DNA of 64,000 nucleotides from Tomocerus qinae. Its lineage: Eukaryota; Arthropoda; Collembola; Entomobryomorpha; Tomoceridae. Each line of letters opens with the position of its first letter. Position 1 is the stretch's first letter. Location of the stretch: assembly GCA_020055645.1 (NCBI GenBank), contig CM034547.1:43540409-43604408 (forward strand), read 5' to 3'. Position numbers and translations under genes: made by a program. Below are positions 48,601-61,400 of this stretch, in pieces. The notes below the pieces were generated by a model. The model was not told the origin of the DNA. It saw only the letters and a program-made list of their open reading frames with translations, and did no database searches.

Positions 48601-51600
48601 ACATTTGAAAAAAAATTAGACTCGACAAATTGCAAAATATCTTACAAGTAAATGCTCATAATCATGTCCGTAATCTTCAGACATGGCAGTCTGGAGTTGA
48701 TCATCCATCCATCTTTCGAAATCATCAGACTCCCAGAAATACTCGTGTCTTTGCATATTTTCCATTAGCTTCTTTCTTCTTTCATTGGCAAGCTTTTGTA
48801 AATTTTTCATTTGTTGTCCAATGGTTTCTTGTTTATTATTAATGACTTTGCTATCTGGATGCTTAGCGTTTACCATGGCTTGTGCCATATTTCCCATTTC
48901 GTTTACCAATCCACTGTAAGAATCCATTTCAAGCTCCAACGTCTAGTAAATACATTGAAAATGTCATAATATGTATTACACAATGAATAAAAACATATTA
49001 GCCAGCTATCTTATTGTATAAAATTGTAAAAGATACTTATTCAAGATTATAAGATCCTACATCACACTATTAAACATTGAAACTCATTCCTTACCTTATG
49101 TTTTGTCAGAAGCTTAACAGAAGCATCCTTGTCTTTGCCATAATCTTTTGATGATAGCAAATTACTTCTTTCGTTCATCCATGTTTCCACTTCACTTGCA
49201 TCATAGAAAAATTGTTGAGCCTTCAAAGCCAGGTCTAGCCTCTTGGCTCGATCTTTAGATGCTTCTTGTAATTCACTCCATGCAGTAGACAGGACTTTAC
49301 ATTGTGCTCTGATATTAGCACTTTCTGGATGTTTCTGAGAAATGAGAGTGTCACCTTTGCTCAGAGTCTTGTCAATCATTGGTTGATGGCCGGAAATTTC
49401 CTGTTCCAATTTCTTATGTTTCTTGAACAATGACTGGGCTTGATGTAAGTCTTGAGGTAGAGAGTCGCTAGTAGCGCTGGCCATGTGTTCTTTAATCCAT
49501 TGCATTTCAGCTTCAATTTCAAAAATGAAATCGTAAAATCTTAGCAACTCTTCTAAAGCTGCTCTTCGTTGTGCTGCAGGATCTTTCAAAGCATTTAGTC
49601 GTTGCTGACACTCGCTTGCTTGTTTATTAATATTGCTAGCATCAAAATGTCCATCCGCACCCATTTCTTCTCCCAATTTCACTAAATCTTCGACTTTTTG
49701 GTCCCACTGGCTCAAGTCAGTTTCTAGGAGCTGGTGTTTCTTGAGCATTTCTTTACATGCTCGACGATCTGTTCCCATTTCTTTAGATTTCAATTGATTC
49801 TCCATTTCTTCAACTTTAAGTCGAACATTTTCCAAAGTTTTGTAATATGAATGCTGAGCTTCGGCCTGGATCAATTTATTTCCCTTCTCATCTGAGAGTT
49901 GTCTTAATTTTTCCCAGCCTTCATTTAAATCTGTAAGCATTTTCTCTATATCCGGCTTTCTTAATTGATTTTCATTCATTAGCTTTTGTCCAGAGCGATT
50001 AATGGACCGCAGTCTCATTTCATTTGCCCTTAATTCTCTTGCAAACGCTTCATGTTTCTGTAACTTCCTTTCTAAGTTATTCAAATCCTTGTAAGATTCG
50101 TCTGAAGCAGTTTCAGTTTTCTCAGCAATCCATGCTTTAAGATCATCGACATCTGTTTTGAACTCTTGATATTTGCAGGATACAGCAAGGGCCATTTTTC
50201 TTTCTTTGGCACGATCCTTTACTGCTTGTCTCTTGTCTAGGACTTGATTTCGCCTTTCGTTGATGTTGTCGCTGTCATTGTGGCGAGCATCTATTAGTTT
50301 GTTAGCCATCTCACTGAAAATCTTTAGCCGTTCGTCTTGAGCAACTAAAGTATTTTCAAAATCGTGATGTCGTTTAATTAACCCTTCCACTTCGTCCAAG
50401 CTACTTCCCACGTCGTCAAAATCCAGAAAGGCGTGGTGTCCTGAGGTAGCAGTGTCAATATGATCTGCCTCTCGGTTAAACATTTGTAAGTCCATAGCTT
50501 GTTGAAGCCAGTCGCCCTTAGCTTGCCAACCTCTGTGCAAGGCGCTTCTCTCTTCGCGAAGCTGGACAAGACGATCTGTAATTTCAGTAGCATTTGGATT
50601 TCTTTTGACAAGACTTGTTCCCAGTTTTACAACTTCTTCAAATTCATCTTCATGTGCTCTCATGTCATCTCCAAGATCTTGATGTTTTTTAAGAAGAGCT
50701 TCAGCAGTTGAAACGTCTCTTGCAGGTTCTTCAGCATTAAGGGCGTCTTTAGTATCAGAAACCCAATTCAAAAGATTTTTAGAACTATTCATGAAGATTT
50801 GTTGACCGACAGCTTCTTCAAGTCGAGCTCTGCGCTCAATGGCTTTAGCTTTTAATTTCTCCCAAAGACCTTGAATTTCTTGCTGACGAGCATCAACATT
50901 CTTTTTCTCGTTAGGGTAAGATGCTTTCACAGAGTTCGCCAACAAATTAACCCGACCAACTTTTTCTTCAATGGGAGCTACTTCTCTCTCCAAATTCTGA
51001 TGACGTCTCTGAAGGGCCTGTACTGTCTTCAAATCCATCCCCATATCATCTGTATCTATTTGAGTCATTTTCTCAAGCATCCAGTCCCGAGCTTCGTCAC
51101 ATGTTCGGTTAAACAGTTCTACGCTTGAAGCTCCTTCCAAAGAACGTTCTTTCATCACCTTCAATTGATTTAAATGGTCCCACAGCATGTGGATTTGTCT
51201 TTGACGCATTCGAACTTTATCCATTTGAGAATGGTCGGATTTGACAAACTCCTCCACCATCCCGTCTATTGTTTCTATTCTTCTGCTGCTAGCGGATAAA
51301 TCTGTCAGGAACTTTTCAAACTTTCTCTTTGCATTTTCAACTCCTTCGTGCTTGTCATCGGTATTTAGCATTTTCTCCTTTTCTTTGATCCATTTTTCAA
51401 AGTCGTCACATTCTCGATAAAACCCAAATAGGTGAATTGAATCCTCCAAGTACAAATGACGTTTCTGAATAAATTCAAAATTATTGCACATTAGATTATG
51501 TTCTATTAATATTTCAGTATAAGATATTTAACAGAAACACAATTCTAAAAGACTCAATTTTCGTTTTACTGCCATTTATCTGTACTAACCTTAGCTAATT

Positions 51601-54600
51601 GACCGATTTCTTGGTAACCGGCATTAACTCTACTTTGCCGTTTTTCCACAGGTTCATTATCCGAAACGGACCTTTTAGGACCACGAACTAATAGATAAAA
51701 ACACAATGAGTCAACGTTTCACTTTCTTATGCTTTTCAATCAGAATAATCTTTAGGTAAGCTAATTATTAAAGTGTAGTAAAAGTGACAACAGTAATATT
51801 TCAATACTTACCAGCGGGTTTCGGGGTCTTTGTTTTCTTAACGTGCATATTTTGTAATACCATTTTCGTTTTCTTGACACGTTTAATTTCTTTGATAACT
51901 TCAGGCTTGCGTACCTGTACTTGTACAACTTTCGGTTCAATTTCTTTGACATAATTAGCTGGAACAAATCCATCTTGGCCATCGGCTTTTCTCACATTCC
52001 ACCAATCCGCATTCGTTTTATTTAGTAAGAACATTACCTATTAGTAAAACATGCATAATTCATAAATATTATAATATGTCTTATTTCGCCTTCTACGAAA
52101 AAGGAATTTTCATATAATTCTTATGCAAACATTCGAAAACAATCTCAAACCTTAGAAATGATTATTTTGCTTGCATTACCCTCATAGACTTACGGACATA
52201 GTCATTACTAACAGGTTCCTGAGTTTCTGAGCTGAACTGAATATAATTAAGTTAGGGCAGTAAATCTATTTAAGTACCTGCCGAACATGCATTTGTCCTA
52301 ATGCTCAGAAATTACATGTTATATTTTCTAGTAACTACCATGAACTATTGTAAAAGCTGCAGATATCATGGCACTTTATCTATAACATGTATTAACATAA
52401 ATTGCGCCAGTCTTCTTTCTGACTTCTTGTCGGTCGGTCGTTGGTCATGAAAAAAATTAGCACTAGTCATCAACATAGTTAACAGCAGAAATTTCCCGTA
52501 TTTTACTTATTTATAGCTGCCTGAATTGAAAAGTTGAATATAAAGCAAACAATAAAAAGACAATGTTGGGACAGTATCCTTCACACAGCCATACCGAGAA
52601 GCTAAACAGCCTTTTTAATGGCGTTACTGGCTCTAGTCATCAAGACGAGAATAATTTCTCCCCCATAAAAATAAGCGAAGAGACGGATACAAGTTTTACA
52701 ACTCAATCATCGCTGTTAGTTGTCGATGAGCCGTCAACTATTTTAACCACATCCATTTTCCCAACAACAAGAGAACAATACGGCGACGGACGCCCATTCA
52801 ACTCTTTTCAAACAACAGACGGTAAAGCCGCAGAGTTCCCAACAATAACCACAACGATCCAAGATACAGAAGAAGCATTAAGTTTCCTATCAGTCTCAAC
52901 ATCTTCAGTAGCACCACTAAGTTCTCAAGAACAGGAACACAGCTACGTGCAGAACAGCCGTCATTTATCATCTTCAATTACCACTACTCTTCAATTGCAA
53001 AAACAACTCCCGAACATCAGAATGGAAAACGACGACATATCTTCTCCTTTCGACAATTACTACCAGTACAATTCTAGTGCAGATTCATTTACAAACACAA
53101 CAATAGATATTTTCGAAACTACTAATTCGACAACAGAATATTTCCCTAGTTTTCCAAACGAACCTGACACGACATATCCCATAATATCACAAGAATTTCA
53201 AATATATGCATCTTTTCTATGCGTCATTGCTTGTGTTGGCATTCTGGGGAATTCCTCAATAATTCACCTCATCTTCAAAGTATTTCAACTCAACATCAAG
53301 ACACACTTTACAAACATGCTAATAGTGAGTCTGGCTGTTGCAGACATAATTGTCTGTTCTCTGGTTACTTTTCCGGCATCTGTCAGTATGGCTATTGGCC
53401 AAGATCCTACTGATGGCTTTGTATGTGGAATCCAGTGCATGGCTAACTATATGACGACCATAGCTTCTATCGGAACATTGACTATCATCAGCATTGATCG
53501 ATTCATAGTAAGTAAAATAATACAAGATAGAGATCAAGATCAAACCTAAGATCAAATCTATAAAATTCACAGTGCAAAAATTATTTTTCTTTCTAAGTCT
53601 GTCAGGTGGCCACTTCATTATCACAAATGGGTTACAGCGAACCGACTTCGCACGGCCTTGGTCACAGTATGGATTCAAGCGTTGATTGCCAGCACTCATG
53701 CGGTTTCTCATACAAAAACGGTAAGCAAACCGAATCAAAGGTGTTTCAAATCTAATTTGCACATGCATTAAGAACCTAAGTTCATTTCATATTGTAATTC
53801 CATTGCGCGTCTATGACTTAAGCATTTTCTTAAGACCTTGTCTGACTAAACGAAGAATTTTATGCACAGGTGGAATACGAAGATGCATGGAATATACTTT
53901 GCGTGACAAATTGGGGCACCTCTACGGATTCTTTAGCCTTTGGTATATTTTCTCTAGTCTGGTTTATCATAGGTCCAGTTGTAATAACTATTTGTGCGAA
54001 TAGCCTCCTATTACGTCATATATTCATGGGAAAAGAAGAAGGAATAAACTCAATAATGACTTTGAAACGACAAAATGCCTTCCGAGGTGTACCAGTCGTG
54101 AACCCATCAGCAAATGTAAACCAAATTGAGGTTCAGCAGCCTAACGAGTCAAGGTTCGCAGTTCAGCCAGGTCACTTTGAACCTCCTAAACCCATCGATG
54201 CCTGGGCTAACATGACCAACATTCGATTTCATATGCAAACCCCTGTGCCAAATACAGACGATGAAGAGAGAGAGATTCAATTGTTTGCAAGAGTTGATCC
54301 ACTTCATGCCATTGTAAATAATAACTGTGACATTGGGAGCTCTCCAATGAACATTTCATCCATTTCAGGAAATGACAGAATTCTAAATACAGACGTAACT
54401 AGCGAACAAGTTCTGAAATGCTATTTGGTTATTACATCTGTATACATTTTACTACATTTTCCCACCTTCGTTCTTTTCATCATAAAACTTGCTTGTGGTC
54501 TAGACAGCAAAACTCCTGGAGAGATATCTTATTTCTCGTTTATTTGTCACTTGACAGCTTCTGTTCTAAATCCCTTTCTATATGCGTCTTTAAGAAAAGA

Positions 54601-57600
54601 TTTCCGTAAATCATACCATGAACTTTTCAAACGACTCCCTGCAATCGAATTCAATCGCTAGTCAAGTAACCCCACAGTAACCCATTAAAAGGGTAAGACA
54701 ACAAAACTCTAATTCCTGCTGCATGTACGGTAATTGCATTTAAAAATAATTGTACTGTTGAATAAAGACAATGAGTTAATGAGTGAAAAGAGTTCATACC
54801 TCGCCTTTAGCCATGGTAATATCTTGTCCATCGAAAGCATACTGAGCCTTAATCTGAGGGACTGCTCTTTCTTCGGTGACAGTTTTATATTCAGTTCTTT
54901 CTATTGGCTCGTCTTCCCAAACATCTTGGGGAACTAGTTTCTGCTCCTGAACCCACTCTTCTTCTTCTGCAGCCGTTTCAGGTTCTTGCATCTAAATTAC
55001 ATTTAGCTTTTGTTATTATTGTTTTCCTCTTACATAATCTAATGAATGTTAATAATGCCTAATACGATAAGAGAATAATAAACAAGAGTTGAAGATTTAA
55101 TTTAAGAAGTGTTTCTTGAAGTTATCAGTTTATTCCTAGACAAGCATGAACATAATTAACAATAACATCTAATGAGCTAGCAGTTATTACGTCATTATTA
55201 CCTCAAGAGTAGAAATTCCAGCTTTAACTAATTTTTCTGCTTGGCTGTTCAAACCTTTAATATCAACTTCATAAGCAGTAATTTCTCCTTGAAGGTCTTT
55301 ATGTCTCTGTAACAAAGCTTGAGCACTTGGCTCATCTTCTCCATAATCCGTCGACGCAACTAACGGCCGTTTCTCATTAATCCAAGAGTCAGCTTCATTT
55401 GCATCCGCATAAAACTGAAATACGCATACAAAAACGAATATTCCAACATTTCATTTCGACGGCAGAATAAAAAATACAAAACCTAAGAGCATATGCGCCA
55501 ATTGAGTTTATTGAGTTATGTAAAAAAGGTCATTCAAGAAGAATTATTCACCTGGTAAGCTTCTGCGGCATCTTTAAGCTTTTTCTCTTTGACAGCAGCC
55601 AATTCTTGCAAGGTAGTCCAATGTTTTTGTAAACTATCAATTCTTCCTTTGATATCTGGTGATTCTGGTGGATTAGAACTTAAAAGCTCCTGACCAGCCT
55701 CAATGACTTTATGGGATTTCGGAAGTCTAGCTTTCATTTCATCTAAAATAGCTTTGTGTTTCTGTTGAAGACTTATTACAGCACGGAGATCTTTAGCAGA
55801 AATACCCGTCTTACAAATTCTTTGTTTTTCAATGAGCCAAGCTTCTTCCTCTTCATGATCTTGTACGAATTGAAAGTAGCTTCTGGCATCCTCAAGTTTA
55901 GCACGGCGTGCTTTGCTCTGCTTAATTAGTTTTGCGTACTCTTCGCTCAGTTTCTCAAGTCGAGCTTGCAGTACATTGTTCTCACGGAGTCCTGCTGTGA
56001 TATATTGTTGACCTTGTCGATTGAGTCTCTTTAGTGTTTCTCCCATAGAAGAAATTTGTGATTCTAATAAACTATGTTTCTGAAGGAGATCTTCAACAGC
56101 CAGAAGATGAAGACCGACATCACTTGATTGGAAGTTTTCTTCAAGGTCTTTGATCGTGCTACTGATCGTGTCAATCTCTCTCAGCATGGCCATTAAGTTA
56201 CTAAAATTGCCCAAATTGACTTTGTGAGTGTCCAATAGTTGTAGAAGCTTATTCCATGTATTCATTATCTCATCGGCTCTTTTCTTGATCCTATCTTTCC
56301 CATGATAGTTCTCCTTCACTAAAGAGTCTGACATCGTTGTTAACTGAGCGCATCGCTCTTCCTACATAATACACGATGAAAAAACGTTAATTTTTATAAT
56401 TTCCATCTGTTTAGCTCTCCGTTAGGCATAAGACACAATTATATATGGTAAAGATGGAATCATCTAGCTAATATTCACATTGAAAAAATACATTGTTAGC
56501 TTATATCAACCAATCTATAAAAGATAAAATTAATTATTTATTGCACTCACCCTAGCAAGAATATCCGCACTGATAGCTTCGTGTTTCTTCAGTGTTGCTT
56601 CCACTTGCCCCAGATTAATCCCGTATCTTGGATCTGACAACACTTGGATCATGTCCTTCAAGTATCCCTCACGGAGAACGCTCTTTTTCTCAAACCGGAA
56701 TGCTAATTGCTCCAGATTCGTCTGTCTAATTAGTTCTTCTCGCAACGCAAGTTCTCGTTGATGTTCCGCTTTCTCTAAAGCTACCCAAGCTTTCTCAACA
56801 TCGTGAACTGACTCTCCTTCGGGTGGATTGTACAGTGGCTGATTCAATTCCTTTAGCCGGGTATTAATATTAAAGTAGTTTACTTCTATTTCACTCTTTT
56901 CCTTGTACTTTGGAGGTTTTTCTATTGTTCGGTAGTCCTTGAATTTTTGTAATTCTTTTTGTATTCCTTCAAGAGAATTGGGAAACTGGCGTTCGTTTAG
57001 TTTCTCAATTGTGATTCGGATCCATTCCAACAAAGTGGTCGTTAGTTTTTCGTATTTGTATTTTAAATTATCTGCTTCCATTATTTGTCCAACGATCTGT
57101 ACAATTAGAATGATTTCATTAATTTATTTTCGAAAGCCACCATTAAAGATACAACTGTCAAAACTGATTGTTAAAGGTAATTAATTATTGTAAGACTGTA
57201 AGTAATTCTCACATTAGCAATACGTCTTCCTCCTTTCATTTCATTCTTCATGCGGGCAAATGTGTGGTAGTATGAAGCTACATATGTGAGTACAGATTTT
57301 TCATCAGGCTTCGCCGTGTCAATATCTATAAAATTTAGTTACAATCTATTATTGAATCACATTAAACACTATAAACTTGTGATGATTATTTTTTGCGGTT
57401 TGAATAGTTTATGATATTTAGCAGTGTTCTGTATTTCTACTGCTTATTTCCTTCCATCAAGTAATTTCTCATAACATAATTACAATGTTATATAAAACGT
57501 ACCTTCAGCATCCAAAAGACGTGGGATGCCCAAATCTCTTTCGGCCACGTCGAAAGCATTATTTAAGTTATCGATGTGCCGGGTAGGAACCAGCGAGTCA

Positions 57601-58481
57601 TATTCAATCAAGTCAGGTCGATGAGCATGAATGAGAGCATTGAATCCCAAACCACTTCTCCAAGACCCTGAAACAAGATTCCCAAAATGTTATTTTCATC
57701 AATCTTTACAAACATCTATCTCAACACACGAATTTAATTACAAAATTACATCACAACAAACATTGTACACATAGACATGTTATGCGTACATATTTTGCTA
57801 TTTATTGTTAATACATGACAAAGAAAGTTTCATTATGTTCAATACCTACCGCCGCAAACAGCCATATACGCTATCCTAGTTTATACATTGCATCATTTGT
57901 ACGTAATTAATGTCAAAGGCTAGTCAGTATTTCAGAAGAACGAACGCTACAACATTAGCACTACATTCCATGAGGAAATTTTTTTACATTCAATGTCCCT
58001 CATATTCATTTAATGGTCCAACTGCAACGTGGACTGTTTCAGGTAATATTCTCTTTTAAATGGTAATTATATAATACAGACATGGATTTTGTAAGAAATC
58101 CACTATAGATGTTTGCAGTGTTCCATAAGTCATTAGTACTTCTCTGAGCCTACCACATAAATTACATTTAGAACGTATCCTGTGCTCAACGTATCTATCT
58201 CAAAAGTGGACACTGTAATTTTTTAGGTAATGATGATAGTAATTTAACTTGCATACCAGTACATTATAATGGATAATATTTTAATATACATTGCGACTGC
58301 ATATTCACATAATAATACCACTACCAGAATTAAATACATATAAAAACCAATTACTACAAAATGTTATGTTACCTGTAAAGTCCTGAATATTGACTCCGGA
58401 ATAACCATTCGTTTTCCGCTGACACCAAAGCAAAAGGGCATCCTTTGCTGACTTTTTCTCACTACTTTCATTTTCTTCGTC
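36671..58481 (-). CDS. kst: Beta-heavy spectrin (karst), 5'-partial
   Basis: 25 exons: 58481-58373, 57667-57503, 57325-57213, 57096-56551, 56361-55552, 55414-55202, 54991-54800, 52037-51812, 51687-51590, 51464-49095, 48942-48646, 48560-48415, 46162-46118, 45848-45617, 45540-45370, 45298-40413, 40328-40249, 39868-39815, 39614-39555, 39339-38976, 38870-38735, 38432-38196, 37805-37562, 37300-37151 and 36933-36671. All phases agree and total 4,069 codons including the stop. Order: second calponin-homology domain, spectrin repeats, an SH3 domain inside an early repeat (~700-752 of the visible part), many more repeats, a PH domain (~3650-3755), and a Pro/Ser-rich tail. An SH3 within a beta spectrin of >4,000 residues is specific to the beta-heavy class (Drosophila karst, ~4,100 residues). 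It pairs with alpha spectrin at the apical membrane of epithelia and binds actin. The first CH domain is missing and must lie beyond 58.5 kb or outside the window. Confidence 0.96.
38735..39339 (-). other. kst: kst PH domain exons
   Basis: [36 protein letters not shown] and [13 protein letters not shown] are the first strands and final helix of a pleckstrin-homology domain. In beta spectrins this binds phosphoinositides and directs membrane attachment. Confidence 0.92.
39555..39868 (-). other. kst: Two small kst exons of 54 and 60 bases, possible cassettes
   Basis: 39868-39815 and 39614-39555 are both flanked by phase-1 introns, and both lengths are multiples of three, so either can be skipped without changing frame. 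They encode [17 protein letters not shown] and [19 protein letters not shown], linker sequence between the charged region and the PH domain. Confidence 0.7.
40413..51464 (-). other. kst: kst main spectrin-repeat exons
   Basis: Two giant exons (51464-49095 and 45298-40413) with six smaller ones between them carry most triple-helical repeats of ~106 residues. They are recognisable by the recurring pattern of W at helix A ([23 protein letters not shown]), followed by DYGKD/DLGxS and a later L-x-x-KH-x-x-F/L. The exon ends in a 90-residue highly charged segment ([16 protein letters not shown]) before the C-terminal exons. Confidence 0.93.
46163..48414 (-). other. 2.25-kb kst intron with an unexplained coding-like segment
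   Basis: The spectrin frame passes directly from the exon at 48415 to that at 46162, so no spectrin exon is needed here. On the same strand, 47770-47465 and 47258-47028 hold two open frames of normal amino-acid composition (for example [18 protein letters not shown], and [18 protein letters not shown]). A weak donor (GTGCAT, near 47487) and an acceptor (near 47270) would join them in frame. Base composition is richer in GC at about 47,400-47,600 than in nearby introns. A minus-strand AATAAA lies near 46799. I recognise no family. It may be a small nested gene or a decayed insertion. Confidence 0.3.
52563..54661 (+). CDS. Rhodopsin-class GPCR nested in a kst intron
   Basis: Three exons (52563-53507, 53598-53720, 53870-54661), all phase 0, join to 620 codons (619 residues). 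Residues 1-210 are an extracellular Ser/Thr/Asn-rich tail with several N-x-S/T sites and no obvious signal peptide. TM1 ([10 protein letters not shown]) carries the conserved Asn, TM2 has LAVAD, Cys ~288 precedes TM3, and TM3 ends in IDRF instead of DRY. The second exon gives [13 protein letters not shown] and TM4; the third gives ECL2 with a matching Cys, TM5, a ~120-residue third intracellular loop, TM6 without the usual CWxP, and TM7 with NPFLY. It is a class A receptor; the ligand is unknown and I do not assign a subfamily. It lies wholly inside, and antisense to, the intron that splits the spectrin SH3 domain. Confidence 0.9.
54761..54766 (+). terminator. Polyadenylation signal of the nested GPCR
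   Basis: AATAAA ~100 bases after the GPCR stop and only ~35 bases before the antisense spectrin exon at 54800, so the receptor transcript probably ends just within the intron or barely overlaps that exon. Confidence 0.6.
57213..58481 (-). other. kst: kst exons for the second calponin-homology domain
   Basis: Three exons encode [34 protein letters not shown], then [17 protein letters not shown] and YHTFARMKN. This is the canonical CH2 of spectrin-type actin-binding domains. The exon at 58481 opens with an acidic ENESSEKK linker that normally separates CH1 from CH2, so the CH1 exons are upstream. Confidence 0.92.
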
Positions 58482-61400
58482 CTATTAAAATTAATGTTTT
58501 ATTACATTCCTTGGAAAGTAGGAAATATTATCCTGTCCAAATAACTTCAACACAACTAGAGATATGTTGACATATTATTAATATAGGAATATATCATACA
58601 TGTTACATTCATACAACAATTCAGAATTGCATGTAATAATCCTTTCTATCTCTATATACCATGTATAACATTTTAATTTAAGTTATAAACCATTCCACTT
58701 GGTCTCATATCTTATTCAAATTGGAAAGTTTATGGCGTAATACAGATAGTGTAAAACATCTACCCATGAAAACTGCAGCTAGAATTTAGACATCTAGATC
58801 TAGTTTGATGTACATTTATATTTGTATATGTTTAAATAATTATGAAAGATTCATGACCACATTTTACATGTAATTCACAAAAAGCATGTACATGTCAGAC
58901 TGCTAATTGTTATTTATGTCTACCCATTGTGAATGGACTAAGGGGTATTCGTCGTAATAATAACTCCATAGAACGGATTTGGGCAGAATAATCTGTTTGA
59001 ATGTATGTGCGTAAAAAATATTTTTGAAAATGAATTGCCTCCCTACGCCTACAATGCATTATTATCCCACTATTTCCACTAACAGCAACTGCGACAAATT
59101 TTTAATGGATAAATAATCATTAAGTACTGTATACTAACTGTACTCAGTGCGCTCTATACTTAATACTACATAAATGGTTTGTGATTGATTACTGTATATA
59201 GTACTATATAGCTGTAATTTAGCTTATAAATTAAAGGTGGTTAAAATTGAATTCCTTTACGTTAAGGTCGCAGAAGTCAAAATCATACGAAAATAAATAC
59301 AAATAAGGAGAAACCTGACCATTAGAAAAAATAGTGCTTAGACTACAGAAAAATGTTTAGTGATAAGCATAGGATTGGGGAATCCATCGCATCCCATCCC
59401 TATTCAATAAGCAATAAAGCATCAATGAATGTTAGTTAGGAAGACAGGCGTGTAGCATTGCAGGCATTGCAGCAGGTTGAAGAAAATAAGCAAGAATGGT
59501 TGTACACCGGTGGTGGTAGTAGAAAAACGTATTTCAAGTTATGCAGGTCTCTTAATTTTGACCTGAGTATTCCCAGAAAATACTAATCCTGCAGAAGAAT
59601 TTTATTCATCTTTTTTCTAGCACAATGGGTTTCTATCAAAAATATTTAGCAAACCCATTGGACTGCTAAATTATTTATTTTCTCTTTGCAATTATTTACT
59701 GCATACTAAATCATTTGCATACACATATATTGCAGTACCTTCAAAAGTTGAATATTTTCTCTTTGCTAGAAGGTAAATAACGTCGAGTACGGTAAACAAG
59801 GTAAATCTTTCATAATCAACTAGGCACTGCACAGACAGAGACTATTTGCATTCACCTTAACCAAATCAACTAACATGCCATACCACTCGTACTGCGTACT
59901 GAAATGGTTTCGATTTCTATTTGCAAGTCTGTTTCATCTTTCGCTGTTATACAATCTCGGGAACAGCTACATAAAACAAAACAATGCTCTTATATACAAG
60001 CCGGTCCCAACTTCATCAATATCATATTTTAGTATTCATGCAAGCATTTCTCAAGTTGAATTGCAAATGTTCATATAATCTCAACCGTGATCTCATTCGT
60101 AGGCTACTGCCTGCCTGTCAAATAACGCAAATACAAATAGATTGACACTGATAACTTCAGTAGATCAATGCCGCATTTTACATTGCTGACTATTAAATGG
60201 AAATCTAATCCTAACTGACAAGGAGTGCGTACTACGTGATAATACTACTACTACTAAAGTCAACATATTAAAGTGAATTTTGACACATCTATAATTAGTA
60301 CACTAGTAGAAATATACCTAAGCAGAAAACAAGTAATTGCATATTTATTAGTAACACAAACCATTATTATCTAGTATAGTAAGAGTAAGTAGTAAGCATT
60401 ATGCAGATAGTACCATATTATGCAACGTTTCTCAATCAAAATGGCATATAGATAGATATCATAACATTCTCACCATAAATTCATAATATTCATCCCCAAC
60501 ATAATATTAAGCATGAAACTATACGTATTTCCCCTTTAATATACTAGGCACGCAAAAATGGATATATTATTGACGATTACGATTACAAATTAAATAGGCT
60601 GCGGTGTAGTGTAGGAGTAACTGACTGATCTAACTATAGCACAAGAATAACTGTACATATGTATAATCTAATATAAAGCGAAGGACCCAGAGATTGCTGG
60701 TAATAATAAGACATGGAAAAATCAAGTCATAAATGTTAACAACGCCGACACAAGCTGTTATCATCGCAAAGGCCATGCATTTTATAGTATTGCTATTTCT
60801 ATCGGCCAATTTTATTTCTTCCTCATGCGAAACACTACTTACTATTCCCATTCTATCAGCCACCACTGCTAACTACCAGTGATTGGTAGTGGTATGGAAC
60901 TTATTATAATAACAGACGAACAAAGCTAAGATACTGATACATACATACTTCATTATCATCAGATAGATAAACACATGGGACACGGCACGGGACAAATTAT
61001 CAAGTTATATACAGGAATTGGTCATCACTAATTTTGTTAGAAAACGCTGTCTCTGATTTACTAGAAATTGAAAATTTTAACTATGACGGCAGTAACGGCT
61101 AATGAGAGGGGTGTGCTAGTGCTAATATATGGATAGAGAAAGCATTAGAGAGACATAAAGTCCAATATAAAAGAATAGATATTAAATCAATTTCTGCTAT
61201 TACGCTTAATTAATTAAAACATCAATAGCTAATGCAAAATATTTGTAGTTAAAGTTAAAGCAAATGTATACCTATACATCAATTACATCATTTACCATAA
61301 TAAATCCATTTTAATCAAATGGATATATTATGTAAATGCCATAAAATAGTATTTGTCGATATGCCAAAGCAATCATATCAAATTATATGACTCAAGTAGA

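Larger units (their letters stand above)
51812..54991 (-). other. kst: kst SH3 domain split by a 2.76-kb intron
   Basis: The 5' half ([16 protein letters not shown]) is at the end of exon 54991-54800; the 3' half ([17 protein letters not shown], then [13 protein letters not shown]) opens exon 52037-51812. The ALYDY-like start, the WW pair and the PANYV end show a canonical, probably ligand-competent SH3. A basic [14 protein letters not shown] insert follows before the spectrin repeat resumes. Confidence 0.93.

Noticed and set aside
53319-53768. 149-codon minus-strand frame opposite the GPCR
   Set aside because: Runs across the GPCR intron and both splice sites with no recognisable protein; the plus-strand exons have clear transmembrane motifs.
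60630-60866. 78-codon minus-strand frame, considered as an alternative first exon of kst
   Set aside because: No calponin-homology sequence and no supported splice donor in the right phase.
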